Of a stretch of 64,000 nt of DNA, positions 25,242 through 35,806 are shown in pieces; within the stretch, counting starts at the first letter, position 1; each line of letters begins with the position of its first letter. Source of the DNA: Utricularia gibba (lineage: Eukaryota > Streptophyta > Magnoliopsida > Lamiales > Lentibulariaceae). The stretch is from contig NEEC01000009.1 of the NCBI GenBank assembly GCA_002189035.1, positions 1,364,001 to 1,428,000 on the forward strand. The letters run 5' to 3'. Both the position numbers and the translations under genes were made by a program. The notes beneath the pieces were generated by a model. That model was given only the letters and a program-made list of their open reading frames with translations. It searched no databases and was not told where the DNA came from.

Positions 25242-26481
25242 CCCACTGCTTCCCTTGTTTCTTCTTCTTCTTTTTTATTTCTTCGGCGGTCGTCGGAAAA
25301 ATTGGATGGTTTCATGATTCGTGGTTGCTGTAAATTGGAAAGCTGCGTTCCGGTTAGACCCCGTCGGATTTCGTCGCCGATCCACGGCCCAAACCCTCCA
25401 TCGGATTAACTGATGATGAATCTCAAACAATCTTGAAAAGTTGATGATCATCCATAAGGCATGCAATTTTTCTTTCAGAAATATTCAGAAAACAATTAAC
25501 TTCTTGTAAAATCAATTGTTGTTTATAAAATATCTCCTAATATCATCCAACTTCTAAATACGTATACAATTATTTTATACGAAAATTGCTTTTTTAGAAG
25601 ATCGTTTATATATAAAAAAAATTATATCTATCACCATTTCTTAAATACGTTATTCTTAATTATATAAAATATTATTTTTTAATTTTAAATTTATAAAATA
25701 CGATTATTAACAAATATATTATTTACTTATAATTTCTTTATTCCAAATATGAATTAATTCTACAATAATCATTTAAAAAATACTTCCAAATGTATACTAA
25801 TTTTAATTCTACAACAATCATTTAAATTGTTTTTTATATTTATTAAATTGATATGGGAGAGTGGTGTCCATTAAAAACAATTGTTATAAATAATATATAT
25901 TATTAAATTAGAAATTTGATATTATTAAAAATTAAGAATTTTAATGTAACAGTGTAGACCTAATCTTGAGACGGGAAATTATTAGTAGGCCACTATGGAG
26001 CCAACATTTTAGGTTTGTGTTTGGATTGTGGGCCCCTGGGTTGAGGAAATAGAAAATAATTAAAAAAGGTACCATAAAAAGAAACGTGATATTTTGTTTA
26101 AAAAAGGACAGGGGTTGCAATGCAATGGACATTTTTGTCCTGGAAGGCTTGCTTTTGTTTTTTGTTTTGGGTTGGGCCCACTGTTGCAAAAAGAAGCCTG
26201 TGATCCTCCAATGCTTTCAACTTGTATTTATTGGAAACGACTATAATACCCCCATTGTTCGTGAATTGCATGTGCATGCGTGTTTGGCGGGATAAGTATA
26301 AAAAAACATTTATTATCAACGAATTATGGAGGCGGATCTACCAAGTTTTGTGGATCCTTTAATGTGATGAATTGGGGAGGTGGAGGAATTCATTTAATGT
26401 GGAACTATGGGGGGGATATCATTGCAAATCCTTGTGTATATATCAGCAGAGACACTTCCCGTCCATGCATTTCGGGTTGAG
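25242..26481. other. AT-rich intergenic region between RALF and glycine-rich protein
   Basis: About 1.2 kb. Positions 25480-25960 are extremely AT-rich, with many A/T homopolymers and no coding potential. The right-hand 100 bp is the promoter of the glycine-rich protein gene. Confidence 0.5.
26437..26443 (+). promoter_or_regulatory. TATA box of the glycine-rich protein gene
   Basis: TATATAT lies 39 bp before the ATG at 26482, giving a short 5' UTR. This placement argues against the in-frame ATG at 26407, which would lie upstream of the TATA box. Confidence 0.55.
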
Positions 26482-27758
26482 ATGATGAGGAGGATAAGGG
26501 TGGGATATGTTTGCTTGATTTGTTTCTATGTTGTTGCAGCAAGTGTTGCGTCTGCTCGGGAACTGAGGGATGATGGTGAGAGTCCTCTGGAGAAGAGGAG
26601 GAATGTTGGTGTCGGTGGAATTGCTGGTGGTCGTGAAGGGCAGGGCGAAGGGGAGGATGGAGATGCTGGGATTGGGGGCCGTGGCAAGGGTAGTGGAGGG
26701 GATGGGATGATTGGTAGAGGTGATGTCATGGGTGATGGAGACGATGGGAGCAGTGGAATCGGTGACGGGGTTGGCAAGAGTGATGGAGATGTTGGGAGCA
26801 CTGGAGCGGTGAACGGTGATGGAGACAGTGGGAGCAGTGTAATCGGTGATACTGGTGGCAAGGGCATCGGGGATGGTGGCAGCACTGGAGTCGGCGACGG
26901 TGGTGATAATGGAGCCGGTGACAGACTTGGCAAGGGTGATGGAGACAGTGGGGGCAGTGGAATCGGTGACACTGGTGGCAAGGGCAGGGGAGATGGTGGG
27001 AGCACTGAAGTCGGCGACGGCTCTGGCAAGGGTGATGGAGAGAGTGGGAGCACTGGAGCCGGTGACAGACTTGGCAAGGGTGATGGAGACAGTGGGGCAG
27101 TGGAATCGGTGACGGACTTGGCAAGGGTGATGGAAACGGTGGGGGCAGTGGAATCGGTGACACTGGTGGCAAGGGCAGCGGAGATGGTGGGAGCACTGGA
27201 GTCGGCGACGGCGTTGGCAAGGGTGATGGAGAGGGTGGGAACACTGGAGCCGGTGACGGCGATGGTAATGGCAATACAGACGTTGGGAGTCATGGGGCTG
27301 GCAGTGGAAAAGGAAAAGGCGATGACGACACTGGGAGTAGTGCCGGAGGCTCTGGTAAAGGTGGTATCGCCGGGGGCGGAGGCGCAGTTGGAATTGGAAA
27401 GGGTTCAGGAGGCGGAAGCATTGCCGCGGGAGGCTTCGGCGGAGGAGGTGTCATCGGTGGCGGAAGTGGTGGCAAGAGCTTTAGAAAAGCGGGTGTCATC
27501 CATGGCGGCGGCACCGTTGGAGGGTACGGCGAAGGCGGCGCCGCCGGAAGTGGAGGAGCATACGGAAAAGGTAGCGGTTATGGATGGAGCAGCGTGGGAG
27601 GAAAAGGGCAGAGTGGTAGTGATGGCTTCGGAATGGGTGATGCTTTTGGTAACGGCGGTGTATTCGGAGGATCTTTTGGGAATGACTGGGGTTCAAGTGG
27701 TGGCATCGGCGGAGTCCCCCGCGGCGGTGCTATCGGAGGAATCATACCTTTTCCTTAA
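26482..27758 (+). CDS. Secreted glycine-rich repeat protein (one-base frameshift)
   Basis: Probable cell-wall structural glycine-rich protein. Seen: ATG 26482 followed by a signal peptide (VGYVCLICFYVVAASVASA) and then RELRDDGES. About 250 residues follow of degenerate 14-18-residue repeats of the type GDGDSGGSGIGDTGGKG and GDGGSTGVGDG, then a Gly-rich tail with FGGGG, GGYGEGG and FGNGG ending in GGIIPFP. The reading frame breaks at 27094-27097, where AGTGGGGCAGTGG has one G fewer than the sister repeats (AGTGGGGGCAGTGG). In the +1 frame the glycine repeats resume immediately and run to TAA at 27758. With one G restored the product has about 425 aa. Without it the frame continues as a non-glycine tail to 27834, unlike any repeat unit. 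The stop lies 81 bp from the stop of the convergent methyltransferase gene. No homologue is named; composition and signal peptide are the only basis. Confidence 0.75.
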
Positions 27759-27839
27759 TACTTCATGGTTTGTATCCATTCATCAAAACCAAGCATCTTT
27801 TTACAGTATCACACACCAAAGCTCAAAACATTGATATGC

Positions 27840-29299
27840 TCATTCTGAGCTACTTGACAGAACCTTGGAAATAGCTCTGATGGTGGTGGGCGTGGTTCTG
27901 CAGCAACCTCCGACGAGCGACGCCCCGGCCTCGTGCCATTTTTCGACATACGACACAAAGTCGACATCGTCTCCGGCGGATTCCTATTCAGTATAGCGAA
28001 CAAGAGAGCACACATAGAGAAGCTATATTAACATCGTATCTAACCACTGAATCACTCACCATCCATTGCTTTGTGTGCCCATCGTATGTCTCTCCACTGT
28101 TGGGATACACCAAAATTGGCTTCTTTGTGACCTGCAATGAGAGCAAGGGCCGGAGCATCATTCACCCCAGCCACAAAGCATAACAGCGCACCGGTTGCTA
28201 TGCTAACAAGGAGCTGGGAATAGAAATGTCACAGTTTTGATTGATCGAATCAACCCATCCGAGAATCTTGGCGCTGTGCAATTGATTCCGATTCCGACAA
28301 CACGGTGGCATGAATCAGCAACCAGTGCACAGTCTTCAATCGAGTCGCCGCCCACCACATGCACCCCGTCCCCTGAAGTGAACGAAAACCAAGCGGAAAC
28401 GCCCTCCATTCCTTCCTCCTCCAGAAGCTCTGCATACGCCTGTGACAAATCAGTTGCTTTTCAGAAGCCATTGACGATCATATATCAAAGGAAAATAGAC
28501 CACTACCTCAGCTTCTAGTTTATTGGGAATGGTCTCGAAAGCAATCAAATCAGCACCAGAAGCAGCCAGGATTTGAACTCTTCTTCGGTGAAAGTCCTTC
28601 AGATAATTTTTCCCGATACCATCTCCGTAATTCCCGCTGCAGTAGCAAACGCCACACTTCAACATTGTATTGGAAATCATCAGAACAAAAGGCGGAAGCG
28701 AACCTGTACTCAGAGCCGTCGGCGAGGAAAGCTCCATAGCTTCCAATCGAAGCGGCAACCAAAACAGGCTGCAGTTTCTTAAGCGGTAGAGACGAAGCTC
28801 CATTGTCGTAAAAGAGATCACGAGCATCGCAAGCCAACTTCACGCTTTTTCTGAGAAGGGATTCTCCTTCTTCCCCTGAAATCCCTTGTAGCTGAAATCC
28901 TTGGAGCGTTGCCTGGATCCAAAAACGATCTCTCAATCGAAGAAACCCAATTGTATCAATACGCTATTCATCTGAAACTCGATTACCTGATAGGAAGCAG
29001 ATATGATGATATTCGCCCCTGCTTCTAGGTAATCAAGGTGCACCTGTTGACAGAAACGAATTTCGGTGTTGTCCGTACATTTTGTTACGGAGATGAAGAG
29101 GGAGAGCGATTGTTCTTACTCTTGTGATGAGGCTGGGCGACTCTATGAGGCACTTGGCACTCCACAGAGGATCATTGAGATCAGCTCCATGCCTTTCGAG
29201 CTCCGTCGCGAGTCCGCCGTCGATGATCGCGCAGCCTCCGCATTCACGGATGAAATTCGAAAAGAAATCAGAAGGGGGATGACCGGAGCTTCGTACCAT
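27840..29299 (-). CDS. HMT3: Homocysteine S-methyltransferase (HMT3-like)
   Basis: Cytosolic enzyme transferring a methyl group from S-methylmethionine (or AdoMet) to homocysteine, giving methionine; part of the plant SMM cycle. Seven exons, 332 aa: 29299..29120, 29043..28987, 28912..28704, 28636..28507, 28439..28233, 28131..28060, 27983..27840. Seen: [70 protein letters not shown], and the zinc-ligand segments GINCTAP and GGCCRTTP. All three catalytic cysteines are present. The start was set at ATG 29299 because upstream in-frame extension has no ATG. A TATA box lies about 110 bp upstream. Close to Arabidopsis HMT3 (At3g22740) from memory. Confidence 0.94.
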
Positions 29300-31770
29300 C
29301 TTTTCCCCGTGATTTGCGTGCTCCGGCGGTTGAAGCGGTGGACAAGATACAGTAGTAGTGTTGTGAAGCAAGCAAACTCGTACTGGCTGGCTGAACAGAA
29401 AAGCACGAGTCTATATATATACACACAAACACGTTCCTCTTTCACTTACGCCACGAATTACGAATGCATCTGGACGGAAATCAGCTACCAGTTCAAGGCG
29501 GACACCCCAATGCACATCATCAACCTAAGCCGAATGTTTTCATCGCAATCAAATTACGTGAATGAAATACAAAACACCTATTTAAAACGTGTTTAAAACC
29601 CCCCGAAATTCATTATACGAACAATATGAAATATTCTAATAATCTGCAAAAACAGGAACAATAATTGAGAATTTTATTAAATAAATATAAGAAGGTACTT
29701 TTTCGTGACGTGTACCCTTCACACAGGTACATTAATTATCGACGCATCTCGTTACGGGATGGATGTACCGCCAACACCGAGCATCAATAATGCATGTAAC
29801 ATGCACGTCCCCCGCGTGACACCATAAAGCCCTCCACTCTTTTTTTCCAACACCTTCCTACTCGATGCGTCCAGCCTTTTTTGTACATTTATTTAATTTC
29901 ATCAATTATAAATATGAAACTTTTTTTAACCTTTTTTCAAAACTATTTTATGTCATTGATTTGTTTATTTAAAAAACGATTTAAAATCAGACAAAAATAA
30001 TTTTATTCAACATAAAATAGTTAATGAAAATTCTGATATACCCCTGGGTCTAGTAGTAGGGTTAGTCAAACAATTAGTACCACCTTTTTTTTTAGATTTG
30101 GTCTTTATTTCAAAGGTGTTAGTCACTGTTCTACTCACACTTTCACTTCCACATTCTTTTAGTTCTAGTGTACGGATGGGAAATGTGACACCTTGAAATT
30201 AGCTGACTATGCGTCAATGGAAGAGATTGTTGTAGTAATAAGAAGGAAATGATTGTACGGAGTGTGCCCATTTTATTTACATGCCCTGTAAATAATTTTA
30301 TTACATTTTGGTAGAAGAGCAGAGGGAGGGAGAGGCGAGGCGGCACTCTGTGCGTGCGTCCACGAAATAATTGAGGTTAGGTTTTAGGTTAGGGTTCGGA
30401 CTCATAAAAACGGCGTCGTTTTGTGTGGGGAAGGGGGTCCATTTCTAAAAGCAGAATTGGGGTGGGGTGGGGGGGGATGGGGCACGCCAGGGGGAAAACG
30501 TAACGACATCTTTTTTCAAATTCAGGAGCGCGCCAAGAAAACAGAGGGGACCACCGCTATCAGAAAAATATGAGCCTTTTTTTTTATTTTCGGAATTTTT
30601 TTTAATTCCAAAAATAATAAAATTATCATTATCTAAAAATGATAATTTAGAACTAGGACAAGAAAACAAAATTAAGATTTTAAATCAATATATTATGTAA
30701 AATAACCACATTTATTTTTTAATTATATTATTCATTTTAGATATTAAACCATTTACGCAATATCAATGATAACGTAAAATCATAAATATTCATTTAATAA
30801 GATATTTTAATTTATCCAATGTTAAATTAAAAGTTATATTAAGTTATACAGGAATTAATGGTTTGAAAAATATGAGTATGTTTTTATAGATAGCATTATT
30901 TAAAAAAATATTATTTATCATGTGTTTCGTAAAAAGTTTTATAATTTTATTTATGTAAATATTATTAAAATGTACCTCAAAATAATTAAAAGAAAACCTA
31001 TTGAAATAACAATAGAAAGAGTGTATTTTACCATAGTTTCATTAACAAAATTCATCTTCTCTTATCCATGAGTTTTGTCTTTCATTATTTAAATAAAAAT
31101 TTAATTGATATCTAATTGTTAATATTAACTATCAATATTTATAAAAATATGTAATTAAATATGACTATTTTAATATAAAAAATATTTCATGTCACAACAA
31201 AAAGTGGACAATAGTGTGTGAAAGAATCAAGGTGTAGATCTAAGTTTATTTTGTTTAAAAACATGTTTTTTTCTGGAAAATAAAATGTTAATTTATGTGG
31301 GGTAAAAGATGAAAAAAAAGAATCTTTGATGGGGTAATAAAAATAACATTATTTATTAATCTAAGGGGTCTAAAAGAATTTCTTTAAAAGGGAAGGACAA
31401 TTCAGTCAGGATCGATTTATTACCAGGCATTCTGATTCCTTTTATTTTCTCTCTCCGGGTTTCCCTCCCAAACTCTTTTTTTTTTTTCCAACGAACATAT
31501 TACCTTTGGCTTCTTTGATTGATTTTTTTTTTCTTGCAAGCTGCAACAACTCTCTGTAATAATGTGTGTGTGAGGGGAGTGGGTGCTTCTTTGTTTCCAG
31601 TGGGGTCTCTTCTTTTGTCAGAGCTTGAAAGGAGAAAATGTGGGTGTGGCTTCTTTAATTTATCATCACTGCACTTCACACTCGTTGTTCCCGCTTCTTC
31701 TTGAAGCCCATATGCGGTGAAATTCGGGATCTTGTCTTGTGGGTGTGAAGTTTTGAGGTTCGCAAGGGAG
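29300..31770. other. Large AT-rich intergenic region between HMT and TCX
   Basis: About 2.5 kb. Positions 29600-30130 and 30590-31390 are very AT-rich. Between them lies a promoter-like island (30340-30540) with a telobox-type repeat, an AAAACGGCGTCGTTTT-like palindrome and a G-rich run (see findings), but I see no gene directly attached to it. Positions 31440-31770 are T/C-rich and probably form the TCX 5' UTR. Confidence 0.5.
29412..29421 (-). promoter_or_regulatory. TATA box of the homocysteine S-methyltransferase gene
   Basis: An alternating TATATATATA run, 113 bp upstream of the ATG on the minus strand, gives a predicted 5' UTR of about 80-90 nt. Confidence 0.5.
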
Positions 31771-34700
31771 ATGGTGGAGGAGGGGGCGGAGGGTTCTGTA
31801 AGGGAGAGCGACAATGACACGGCAGAAGTGTTGGAGACTCCGAATCGTCGAAGCAACAACCATATCGCTGCGCCCATCGGCAAAATTGAGGTTTGATTTG
31901 GTTTCTTCGCAGAATGTGCACCCCCGTTATATGGGTTTCTTAAGAATCTCTTATTCTCTTTTTTTGGGGGAGATGAGTGGCCTGCTGATTGTTGGTACTG
32001 CACCTTCCTCTGTTTCTTGAAATTTGGGCTCATGGGATCTTCTTTTTTTTTTCTTCTTAATTGTCCTGGTTTTCTAATTCGCTGCGGCGAGCTTATTTCC
32101 AGCAGAAAACTTGGTTCAACCTGACTCTAATCATGGTTAATTTTGATTTTTGTTGCTTGTGGAAAATTGAGTCTTGGATGCCCAAGGTTAGTCTTTGTGA
32201 AGATAGCTTAGATTTCTGCAGTGAAGTGAATTAGCTGGATGTGTTTATAGACTTCGCGTGCTTCTGTTGTATGCGTCAAATTGAGAAATGCAGTGAAGTT
32301 CTTTATTGTTTTATTCGATTCGTTATCCAATGGACTGGTGTTATGGTTCCTAGGGCACTGCTATTTCACGAAGTGCAGTTATGCCGAGCCCATTGTTTAC
32401 TGGTTTTTGACAATCCTGTATTTGCAGGATTCACCAGTCTTCAACTTTCTCAACAGTTTGTCTCCTATCAAACCTGTTAAGTCCATACGCATTTCTCAGA
32501 CGATAAACCCATTAAACCTTGCGTCACTTCCATCGATTTTCACTTCACCACATGTGAATTCTCCCAGGGATTATAAAATCCTTCGAAGGTAACAAGATTT
32601 ATTCATTTCTACAAGTTGTGTCGTCAATGGTCAGCATTGTTTCTTAAAAGCTGTCGTCTTGCAGGCATCAGCTCCCTGATCCATCAAAACCTGAATTTGC
32701 TTCAGATCATGGGAACAAAGCCGGAGAAAGATCAGTGAATGATGATGGTATTAAGCAGATGGATGCACAAGAGGAGAACCCTAAGGTTACAGAAACTCAT
32801 GGGGATTTGGCTGGTGAAACATCTTTTGATGGTTTGCAGTTTGTCGTAGATTACTCAGAAGATCCGAGTGACAATAGCACTAGTCCTAGGCCCATCTCTG
32901 TTCTTGAAGCCGTAAGGGAGGCAGATATTGCCAGCAGCTCTACAAAGCTTATTTCATGTGATACAAGTTCCCCACCGTCTGTCCCATATGCAAGTGATGT
33001 GGTTTTGGAAGGGGAAAACCTGATTAATCAAAATAGTCAAGTCCTGAACTGTGAATGGGATAGGCTACTTTCAGATTCGTTGATTTTTGAGTCACCTAAT
33101 GACCGAGATTCTTACACGAAATCAATGGATCCTGGGTCGAGTTTGTACATAAAGGTTGAGGATGAGATAAATAACATTCAGTCTCTTTGCTCAGCGGATT
33201 CCACTGAGCAACTTGGCGAGGATAGTGAGCCTGGACCAGGAAATGAGATTGCTGAGGCTTATATTGATCCTGGTGAAAAGCTGGATTACGAGGTAAAACG
33301 TGAATATGTTGTTCTAATAATGCAAATCATGGATTTTTTCTTCTTTTCTTACCCATTATGGATTCCCTATCAATGTGAAACAAGTTGCCACTAACGTGGA
33401 TTTATATCGCTTGAAAAAATGCTTATCTGGCTTCTACTCTGTTCATTTCTCAGCAGGTGTTTGGTTTATACCGCGGTATGAGACGGCGTTGTCTGGTTTT
33501 TGAGATGGGTGGTGGACGTAAAAAACAACTGGAAGAGAGTCTTGGATCTGAATCATCTTCAATGTTGCACCCTGAAGGCAATGACTTCTACATGGATCAG
33601 AATCCAGTTCCCACCAAGAGAGAAAGTATTTCAGCATGTCGTGCGTTGCCAGGAATTGGGTTGCATCTAAATTCTCTTGCAGCTACGTCCAAGGACTACA
33701 GAATCATCAGCCATGATTCTTCAGCTTCTGGAAGGCTATTGATAGGTCCCGGCCCATCAGTTAATTTTCATTCATCTGTAAGTAACGAGGTTCATTGTGC
33801 CGTAGAAACGGAGAATGCTATGATCCCTTTAGATGACGGTTTCCAGGCGTCGGAATACATGGAAACTGATGATACGAATCAGACTAGTCCAAAGAAGAAG
33901 AGGTGTCTATTCCTCATCACTTGCTATTCTCTACGTAGTCTCTCATTTGATGTTTCTAATCTGTTGTGGTATTAAGGCGTAGGGCAGAAGCATCTGGGGA
34001 TGTTGATGGCTGTAAGCGTTGCAACTGCAAGAAGTCAAAATGCCTGAAGCTGTATGTTCATTGATCCTTCTGCAAATTCGCTGCTTATAACATATGCATA
34101 TGATGATGATCTTTTATCCGGGTGCAGATACTGCGAATGCTTTGCAGCTGGTGTTTACTGTGTCGAGCTCTGTGCCTGTGTAGATTGCTTCAACAAGCCT
34201 GTCCATGAAGACACGGTTCTCGCAACACGGAAACAAATAGAATCAAGAAATCCTCTTGCTTTTGCTCCGAAAGTGATTCGAGGATCTGATCAACTCTCTG
34301 AAGCTGGGGTAAGAAGCTGGCTTTGGAATCCTTGAAGCCCCCCTGTTTATTTAACTCATCTGCGTGTTACCACAGGATGACTCCAGCAAGACGCCAGCTT
34401 CTGCTCGACATAAACGTGGATGCAACTGCAAAAAATCTGGCTGCTTGAAGAAATACTGTGAATGCTACCAGGTTTCTTTCCTTTGTATTTTTCCCCATTG
34501 TGCTTTATTTTAGCTCGAAAAAAACTGATGGAAAAACTTGGAGTGTCTCGTAGGGTGGCGTGGGGTGCTCTGTAAACTGCAGATGTGAAGGTTGCAAGAA
34601 TGCATTTGGTCGGAAGGATGGTGAGTTTTTTTCCATAAACTTGCCAAAGTAGTCACTGTGCAGTGGAAGCCGCTTACGTATTCCTTTCACAGGCATGGAA

Positions 34701-35200
34701 GCTGATATCGAAGATGATGAGTCGATGGATGCAACCGAGAAGCTGGTTGAAAAGGATCTTGATTCTGCTGCTGCTGCTGCTGCTGTTCCTGCAACGCCTC
34801 TACAGGGAACAGCCACAAGGCATGAAATCCATTAACATATCAGCAGAGGAAGAAGCATTCATCTATCGTTCCTTTTTTTCTGACTTCAAATGCTTCTACT
34901 CACAGGCAAGCACTGCAGCAGCACCATTTGTCCTCCAAGAAGAAGCCCCCCAGAGGAGCTGCAGCATCCCTGAGCGTGCTTGGTAAACGAAGCCTCCACC
35001 CCCCAGCCAAGCTTGCTCAGCATCTGGAAACTGTGAAAGAAAACGAAATGCCCGATGTTCTCGAAGAATCATCGTCGCCCAGTTGCGTCGTCAAGTCATC
35101 ATCTCCCAACGGGAAGAGGGTCTCCCCTCCTCACAGGAGCAGCAGGAAGTTGATACTCCGATCCATACCGTCATTTCCCTCGCTCACTCAAAACCAATGA
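31771..35200 (+). CDS. TCX2: Tesmin/TSO1-like CXC (CPP) DNA-binding protein
   Basis: Nuclear transcription regulator of the CPP family (LIN54-like, DREAM-complex type). Ten exons, about 731 aa: 31771-31890, 32428-32588, 32665-33292, 33457-33902, 33977-34051, 34128-34308, 34376-34471, 34554-34620, 34693-34819, 34906-35200. Seen: N-terminal [19 protein letters not shown] (family signature); two cysteine-rich CXC repeats, [20 protein letters not shown] and [18 protein letters not shown], joined by the [10 protein letters not shown] linker; and a conserved C-terminus [22 protein letters not shown]. Exon 4 has a tandem CAGCAG acceptor (start 33454 or 33457). The last intron needs a GC donor at 34820. 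Subtype (TSO1, SOL1 or TCX2) is not resolved; the symbol is tentative. Confidence 0.9.
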
Positions 35201-35806
35201 AGCAATTTTCCGCCCCAGAAAAGAGAGGTATCGGCTGTTGTTGGATGCGTCATTGTATCTGTAGGTATGTTGTATCTTGGAATACGCAAACGAAACATTT
35301 CACCCAACGCCCACCCATGAATCTAGTGCTTTCAGAGTGTGTGGGTGATGAAATGGGCAGACCCAAAATCCAATCACATGTTTGAACGAGCAATTGAAGC
35401 GCCGTCGCGGAACAACGGAACCGCCACGAAGTCCGGTCTCCGCCGTGGGGAAGTTTCAGGCAAGGAGCCGACGCCAATTGTGGGTGCAGCTGGTTGTTCA
35501 TGAAGTCATCAGTAAAATGCAATTCCGAAAACATGATTAGAAGCCCTAATCTCATGATTAATATTAGTGGGCCAAAAGAAGAAAACATGAGGGACTTTTG
35601 TGGGCCACACGGTAGGCCCATTGGATCAGCCGTACTAATGCGATCGATTGCCATCTGCTGCTCAACAAAAGCTGGGTAGTTGGAACAAGCAACTAGCAAA
35701 GCAAGCGAAGATTCATCAGGAACCCTAGGATCTGAATCCTACTGAATCTGCTGGGCAAGAGGACGCAGGTTATTCTGGAAAGAATGGGGAGTCTGAGAAG
35801 GAAGGA
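35201..35806. other. Intergenic region between TCX and the TPR co-chaperone
   Basis: 606 bp holding the TCX 3' end and the promoter/5' UTR of the next gene. A minus-strand ATG at 35501 opens an 84-codon frame with a transit-peptide-like composition (see findings). A short overlapping uORF (35784-35822) precedes the TPR gene start. Confidence 0.5.

Noticed and set aside
25480-25960. AT-rich stretch considered as a matrix attachment region or replication origin
   Set aside because: Only base composition supports it; several other spacers in the window look the same.
26526-27293. 255-codon minus-strand Pro/Ser-rich ORF
   Set aside because: Exact shadow of the glycine-rich repeat; it exists only because the repeat period is near a multiple of three. 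No start context or independent evidence.
29066-29596. 176-codon plus-strand ORF over the HMT 5' end
   Set aside because: Antisense to exon 1 and promoter of the homocysteine S-methyltransferase; no recognisable features.
35250-35699. 149-codon minus-strand ORF between TCX and TPR3
   Set aside because: No ATG at its stated beginning, no family match and mixed composition; only the internal ATG at 35501 was kept as a weak observation.
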